Source of the DNA: Nitrospira sp.
Lineage (GTDB): Bacteria > Nitrospirota > Nitrospiria > Nitrospirales > Nitrospiraceae
Direction: 5' to 3'
DNA: 64,000 nt
Assembly (NCBI GenBank): GCA_024998565.1
Contig: JACOEM010000001.1
Coordinates: 330,385 to 394,384, forward strand
Part shown: piece after piece, positions 60,622 to 64,000 of the stretch
Layout: each line of letters begins with the position of its first letter
Numbering within the stretch: position 1 is the stretch's first letter
Translations under genes and position numbers: made by a program
Notes under the pieces: generated by a model
What the model saw: the letters and a program-made list of their open reading frames with translations, nothing else
What the model was told of the DNA's origin: nothing
Databases searched by the model: none

Positions 60622-61005
60622 TTAGGACACGATCGCGTCCGCTTCGATTTCAATCAACATATCCGGATCGATCAACCGTTTCACTTCCACCATGGTGGTC
60701 GCCGGCCTGATCGCCCCGAAGACTTCGCCATGCGCGCGTCCGACCTCCTGCCATTGATCGATATTCGCCATGTAGATGCGCGTGCGCACGACGTCCGCCA
60801 TCGACGCGCCGGCCTGTACGAGCGCCGCCTCAATCGTCTTCAAGGCCTGGATTGTCTGCGCATAGGGATCACCCTTGCCGACAAGCCCCGTGGCGGTCAT
60901 CGCGGTCGTTCCGGAGACCTGCACCGACTGACCGACTCGCACCGCGCGTGAATACCCGATTTTCGCTTCCCATGGTCCACCGGTCGAAACGTTCTGCCTT
61001 GCCAT
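60622..61005 (-). CDS. RidA family (YjgF/YER057c) protein
   Basis: 127 residues: AVRVGQSVQVSGTTAMTATG, YAQTIQALKTIEAALVQAGA, VVRTRIYMANIDQW and FGAIRPATTMVEVKRLIDPD with the substrate-contacting Arg (R of VVRTRIY) and terminal Glu (IEIEADAI). Deaminates reactive enamines/imines. Strong ribosome site AAAGGAGGATTC. Confidence 0.93.
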   Translation of the reverse strand: MARQNVSTGGPWEAKIGYSRAVRVGQSVQVSGTTAMTATGLVGKGDPYAQTIQALKTIEAALVQAGASMADVVRTRIYMANIDQWQEVGRAHGEVFGAIRPATTMVEVKRLIDPDMLIEIEADAIVS

Positions 61006-61053
61006 GAATCCTCCTTTGATCCGCTACGGAAAAACTCCAATTTACACAGCACG

Positions 61054-61177
61054 CAGGATGCGCAAAAGGACTCTCCAGCAAGGCCGCAGCGAATGGAGAA
61101 CCGAAGCGTACCCTTTGCGGTACGTTGAGGTTCTGCATGAAGCGAGAACGCCGCTGGAGGCCGTTTTCCGCATCCTG
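61054..61177. repeat. Dispersed palindromic element, family A copy 2
   Basis: Ends CAGGATGCGCAAAAGGA and CCGTTTTCCGCATCCTG. The reverse complement aligns with the 10698-10820 element along its whole length. An inner GTACCCTTTGCGGTAC hairpin is visible. It ends 8 bases from the stop of the SDR gene. Confidence 0.75.
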
Positions 61178-61184
61178 TTACACG

Positions 61185-61916
61185 TTACATCACCAACCCG
61201 CCGCCGGCCTGAATGACCTGGCCAGTCAGCCACCGCGCTTGCTCACTCACCAAAAACGCCACCACATCGGCCACGTCGGACGGAAGCCCGAGCCTTTTGA
61301 ACGGCGACAGCTGTTCACCCATGCTGCGATACTGCTCCGTCAACACACCGGTATCGGTAAAGCCCGGCAACACGGTATTGACCGTAATGCCGCGTGGTGC
61401 CAGTTCCTGCGCGAGCCCCTTGCCGTACTGCTCCAGCGCCGCCTTGCTTCCCAGGTGCGCCGTGGCGCCGGGAAACTTCAGGTGGGTGAGCGCCGAGGAA
61501 ATATTCACAATGCGCCCACCGTCGCTGAGCACCGTGGCCGCCGCCTGCATCGCAAAGTAGGGCCCCTTCGCATTCAACGCAAAAATGGCATCGAATTCGG
61601 CTTCCGTCGTCTCCACCAACTTTTTGGGAATGAAGCGACCGGCATTGTTGACCAGAATATCGAGCCGCTGAAACTGGTTGACCGTCTCCTGCACCAGACG
61701 TTGCGCGTCCGCCACCCGGCTCATGTCCGCCTGGAGGACGGCAGCGATCCCGCCCTTGGCCTGAATCGCTGCGGCAACCTCCCGGGCCTTCTCCGCGTGC
61801 GCATGGTAATTCACCACCACCGTCGCGCCGTCCTGCGCCAGGCGTTCGGCGATGGCGCGGCCGATCCCGCTGGACGATCCGGTCACAATGGCCACTTTGC
61901 CCTTCAACAACCCCAT
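61185..61916 (-). CDS. Short-chain dehydrogenase/reductase (FabG-like)
   Basis: 243 residues from MGLLKGKVAIVTGSSSGIGR after GGAGGTGCGGGC. NNAGRFIPKK, GRIVNISSALTH (Ser) and FPGATAHLGSKAALEQYGKG; the usual YxxxK Tyr position reads HLGSK, so the catalytic Tyr is replaced by His or Leu, worth noting. ITVNTVLPGFTDT and the C-terminal WLTGQVIQAGGGLVM are typical. Substrate unknown. Confidence 0.88.
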   Translation of the reverse strand: MGLLKGKVAIVTGSSSGIGRAIAERLAQDGATVVVNYHAHAEKAREVAAAIQAKGGIAAVLQADMSRVADAQRLVQETVNQFQRLDILVNNAGRFIPKKLVETTEAEFDAIFALNAKGPYFAMQAAATVLSDGGRIVNISSALTHLKFPGATAHLGSKAALEQYGKGLAQELAPRGITVNTVLPGFTDTGVLTEQYRSMGEQLSPFKRLGLPSDVADVVAFLVSEQARWLTGQVIQAGGGLVM

Positions 61917-62024
61917 GCCCGCACCTCCATTCCCGTCCTGCCACTCGCCATCGGCCGGCTCATCCACAGATCACTCTCCGTAGGCCGATGGTCTCGTGAA
62001 GACCGCGTCTGATAGAGTGCGGCC

Positions 62025-62702
62025 ATGAGCATCCGTCTTGACCAGACCGTGCCGTTCGGGCGGTCGCTACGCGAATATGAACTGATGTTTTCGTTCAGCG
62101 CGGTCGACCGCCGGAGCCGAATTCTGGACTGTGCCGCCGGACCGTCCAGCTTCAATGCCGAACTTACGGCGGCCGGTGGTGACGTCCGGTCGATCGACCC
62201 ACTGTATCAATTCAGCGGAGCGGAGATCCAACGGCAATTCTTCTCCACCCTGGATCACGTCATCGAGCAGGTGCGGGCGACGCCGCAAAATTGGGTCTGG
62301 AGTTATCATCGCGACCCGGAGGATCTGCGGCGGAACCGGATCGCGGTGATGAAACAATTTGTCGCCGATTACAGCGAGGGGACGGGAACAGGTCGATATC
62401 TCTGCGGCGCCTTGCCGAACCTCCCGTTCGAAACCGACCGGTTCGACCTGGCACTGTCGTCGCACTTTCTCTACTCGGACCACTTCGATGCAGCGTTTCA
62501 CCTCGATGCCATTCGAGCCCTGCTGCGCGTCGCCCATGAAGTGAGAATTTTCCCTCTGCTCGCGCTCCGCGCTGAGCGGTCACAGCACCTGGAACCGGTG
62601 TGTGAGCAACTCCGTCGAGAAGGCCATCACCTCTCGATCGAACGGGTGGGGTACGAACTTCAACGGGGTGGAAACGAGATGCTGCGCCTGCAGCGAGCGT
62701 AA
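62025..62702 (+). CDS. SAM-methyltransferase-like protein
   Basis: 225 residues. RRSRILDCAAGPSSFNAELT resembles motif I (DxxxGxxx), DVRSIDPLYQF gives the acidic end of strand 2, and FDLALSSHFLYSDHF resembles motif IV. The family annotated as SAM-dependent methyltransferase in many bacteria. Start has a weak ribosome site. Substrate unknown. Confidence 0.75.
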   Translation: MSIRLDQTVPFGRSLREYELMFSFSAVDRRSRILDCAAGPSSFNAELTAAGGDVRSIDPLYQFSGAEIQRQFFSTLDHVIEQVRATPQNWVWSYHRDPEDLRRNRIAVMKQFVADYSEGTGTGRYLCGALPNLPFETDRFDLALSSHFLYSDHFDAAFHLDAIRALLRVAHEVRIFPLLALRAERSQHLEPVCEQLRREGHHLSIERVGYELQRGGNEMLRLQRA

Positions 62703-62712
62703 CCGGGGACCA

Positions 62713-63318
62713 TCACCTGGTCGGCCACTTGGTCGGGCCATTCCACCTTCCGTGAGACACGAACTCGGTCACAGTCTTCCGTTCCCGCGGTTTCAATTCC
62801 CGCTCGCGCAAATAGTCCGGCAACGCAGCCGGGTCGCCCGGGTATCCCACGGCGATCATCGCCACCGGTTCATACCCGGCGGGAATACCGAGATCGGTGC
62901 GGGCCTTCTCTATCTCAAATCCCGCCATTTGGTGAGTCACCAATCCCAGCGCCGTCGCTTGCAAGCAGAGGCTGAGCGCGGCCATCCCCGTGTCGTGCCA
63001 GGCATGTCGGTTCGGAGTGCCTTCGTCCTCAAAATTCAGCCGTGCGACGGACAATATCAAGACCGGGGCACGAAACGCCCACTTCCTGTTGCCCTCCTTG
63101 AGGCAGGCCACGAGACGGTCGTGCGCGGGAGGGTCCGCTTTCGTCCCGACAATGAAATGCCAGGGCTGCTCGTTGTTCGAAGACGGCGCCCACCTCGCCG
63201 CCTCGAACAGGCTCTGCAGTTGTTCCGGCTCCACCATCCGGTCCGCAAACGCGCGCGGACTCCACCGCCGCTGTAACAGAGCATGAATGGGGTGGATCAC
63301 ATCAGCAGGTTTTTCCAT
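62713..63318 (-). CDS. Nitroreductase family protein
   Basis: 201 residues: LLQRRWSPRAFADRMVEPEQ, FEAARWAPSSNNEQPWHFIV (FMN-binding), DTGMAALSLCLQATALGLVT and VAMIAVGYPGD. FMN enzyme reducing nitro or quinone compounds with NAD(P)H. Start after GAAGGATTCGTTC. Confidence 0.93.
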   Translation of the reverse strand: MEKPADVIHPIHALLQRRWSPRAFADRMVEPEQLQSLFEAARWAPSSNNEQPWHFIVGTKADPPAHDRLVACLKEGNRKWAFRAPVLILSVARLNFEDEGTPNRHAWHDTGMAALSLCLQATALGLVTHQMAGFEIEKARTDLGIPAGYEPVAMIAVGYPGDPAALPDYLRERELKPRERKTVTEFVSHGRWNGPTKWPTR

Positions 63319-63344
63319 GAACGAATCCTTCTCCGGATCAGAAT

Positions 63345-63908
63345 TTACACCAACGTTCGCACAATGCGGGCTGGATTGCCGACGACAAGGCTATCCGGAG
63401 GCACGTTGTGCACGACCACGCTGCCTGCTCCCACGATGCTACGATCTCCGATCGTGACGCCCGGCAGCACCACCGCCCCGCCGCCGATCCACACATCGTT
63501 GCCGATCCGAATCGCGCTTGCGGATTCCAGGCCGGAGCGACGCACCTTGGCATCAATGGGATGTTGCGCCGTATAGAGTTGCACGGCAGGGCCGATCTGT
63601 ACATCATCTCCAATGGCGATAGGAGCACAGTCAAGAAAGATGCAGTGATAATTGATGAAGACGTTCCGGCCAAGGCTGATGTTGTATCCGTAGTCGCACG
63701 TGAAGGTGGGAAGGACCACGGTTCCTTCGCCGACGGCACATAGGAAATGCCGAAGCAGGGTCGTACGCATATCGTGACCACTGTCCGGCAACCCGTTGTA
63801 CCTGGCCAGTAGCTGCTGGGCATGGCGTCGCTCATCGAGCAACTCTTTATCGTGTGCACGATAGAGCTCCCCTCCCAGCATCTTGTTTTTTTCGGTCTTC
63901 TCGGCCAT
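63345..63908 (-). CDS. Maltose/galactoside O-acetyltransferase-type hexapeptide acyltransferase
   Basis: 187 residues from ATG 63908; a TTG just before it is the alternative. N-terminal Mac domain KNKMLGGELYRAHDKELLDE and hexapeptide left-handed beta-helix: YGYNISLGRNVFINYHCIFL, IAIGDDVQIGPAVQLYTAQH (catalytic His), GNDVWIGGGAVVLPGVTIGD and VVVGNPARIVRTL. Acetyl-CoA-dependent O-acetylation of a sugar or similar. Confidence 0.93.
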   Translation of the reverse strand: MAEKTEKNKMLGGELYRAHDKELLDERRHAQQLLARYNGLPDSGHDMRTTLLRHFLCAVGEGTVVLPTFTCDYGYNISLGRNVFINYHCIFLDCAPIAIGDDVQIGPAVQLYTAQHPIDAKVRRSGLESASAIRIGNDVWIGGGAVVLPGVTIGDRSIVGAGSVVVHNVPPDSLVVGNPARIVRTLV

Positions 63909-63929
63909 CAACTCGACGCTTTCGACACG

Positions 63930-64000
63930 TTACACGGGTGGTTCAGGCCGTACGCCACATTCGTCCAGGTGGCGCAAGAGGTCCGCCGGATCATCATAGG
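63930..64000 (-). CDS. C-terminal end of an unidentified gene running off the window
   Basis: 23 codons ending in TAA at 63930. Sequence YDDPADLLRHLDECGVRPEP then PV. Too short to identify; it lies 21 bases upstream of the acetyltransferase on the same strand. Confidence 0.45.
   Translation of the reverse strand, partial: YDDPADLLRHLDECGVRPEPPV

Overview
The window reads as a high-GC (about 60% by eye) Gram-negative chromosome. Co-occurrence of secreted SUMF1-fold proteins with small two-CxxC zinc-ribbon proteins, an LpxC, a diheme cytochrome c peroxidase under OxyR, trehalose genes and a giant beta-helix exoprotein suggests a Nitrospira-like member of the Nitrospirota. No 16S gene is present, so this assignment is inference.

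Left part (1-21.7 kb). After the 3' part of a giant repetitive surface/exported protein (1-3920) comes a run of about 22 genes all on the minus strand (20659 down to 3958), mostly with 4-base ATGA overlaps or gaps under 100 bases. It holds two zinc-ribbon proteins, three secreted SUMF1-fold proteins, a His-rich helical protein, a TIGR01777 epimerase, a DUF4149 protein, a PDZ protein, a CPD photolyase next to a DUF523/DUF1722 protein, a CbiX-like protein, a chalcone-isomerase-like protein, and a tightly coupled set NTF2-like / SDR / FAD oxidoreductase / DUF1365 / cyclopropane-type fatty-acid methyltransferase / DUF2878. Divergent from the head of this run is a CarH/LitR-type MerR regulator that keeps every residue of the B12 photoreceptor signature. 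Four copies of a TGTCCAATGTTT-like operator lie in the shared promoter region. I read the whole as a light- and singlet-oxygen-response locus in which the secreted SUMF1 and zinc-ribbon proteins are new members.

Middle part (21.7-39.5 kb). DCC (DUF393) protein, FliL-like protein, cytochrome P450, tRNA-Leu(CAG), a degenerate SF1-helicase-like protein, then rplI, glyA, nrdR and a two-component pair whose kinase carries an N-terminal Rossmann domain, lpxC behind a 10-base-arm palindrome, a HARE-HTH protein followed by an 18-residue Lys/Ala peptide, suhB, an AhpD-like protein, and a radical SAM RiPP-type maturase preceded by a 69-residue candidate precursor and phhB.

Next comes a gene-poor kilobase (39506-40646). 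It contains two tandem minus-strand transcription units of equal length (about 415 nt), each with a consensus sigma-70 promoter, a strong ribosome site before a tiny ORF, a conserved 3' element and a hairpin. I cannot match them to a known RNA family.

Right part (40.6-64 kb). Two DUF4412 proteins, PPK2, a macro-domain protein, otsB, a membrane-anchored otsA and a divergent GH15 enzyme, nitrobindin-like protein, tmRNA (ssrA), an AT-richer HTH-GHKL-STAS-like regulator with three 22-bp-spaced repeats, DedA-rhodanese, a BT1-type transporter, cytochrome c peroxidase divergent from oxyR, a HIU hydrolase, ankyrin protein, ferredoxin-MBL protein, AlkA-like glycosylase, RidA, SDR, a methyltransferase-like protein, nitroreductase and an acetyltransferase. 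Two dispersed palindromic elements of one family (10698 and 61054) and one of another (52600) are present.
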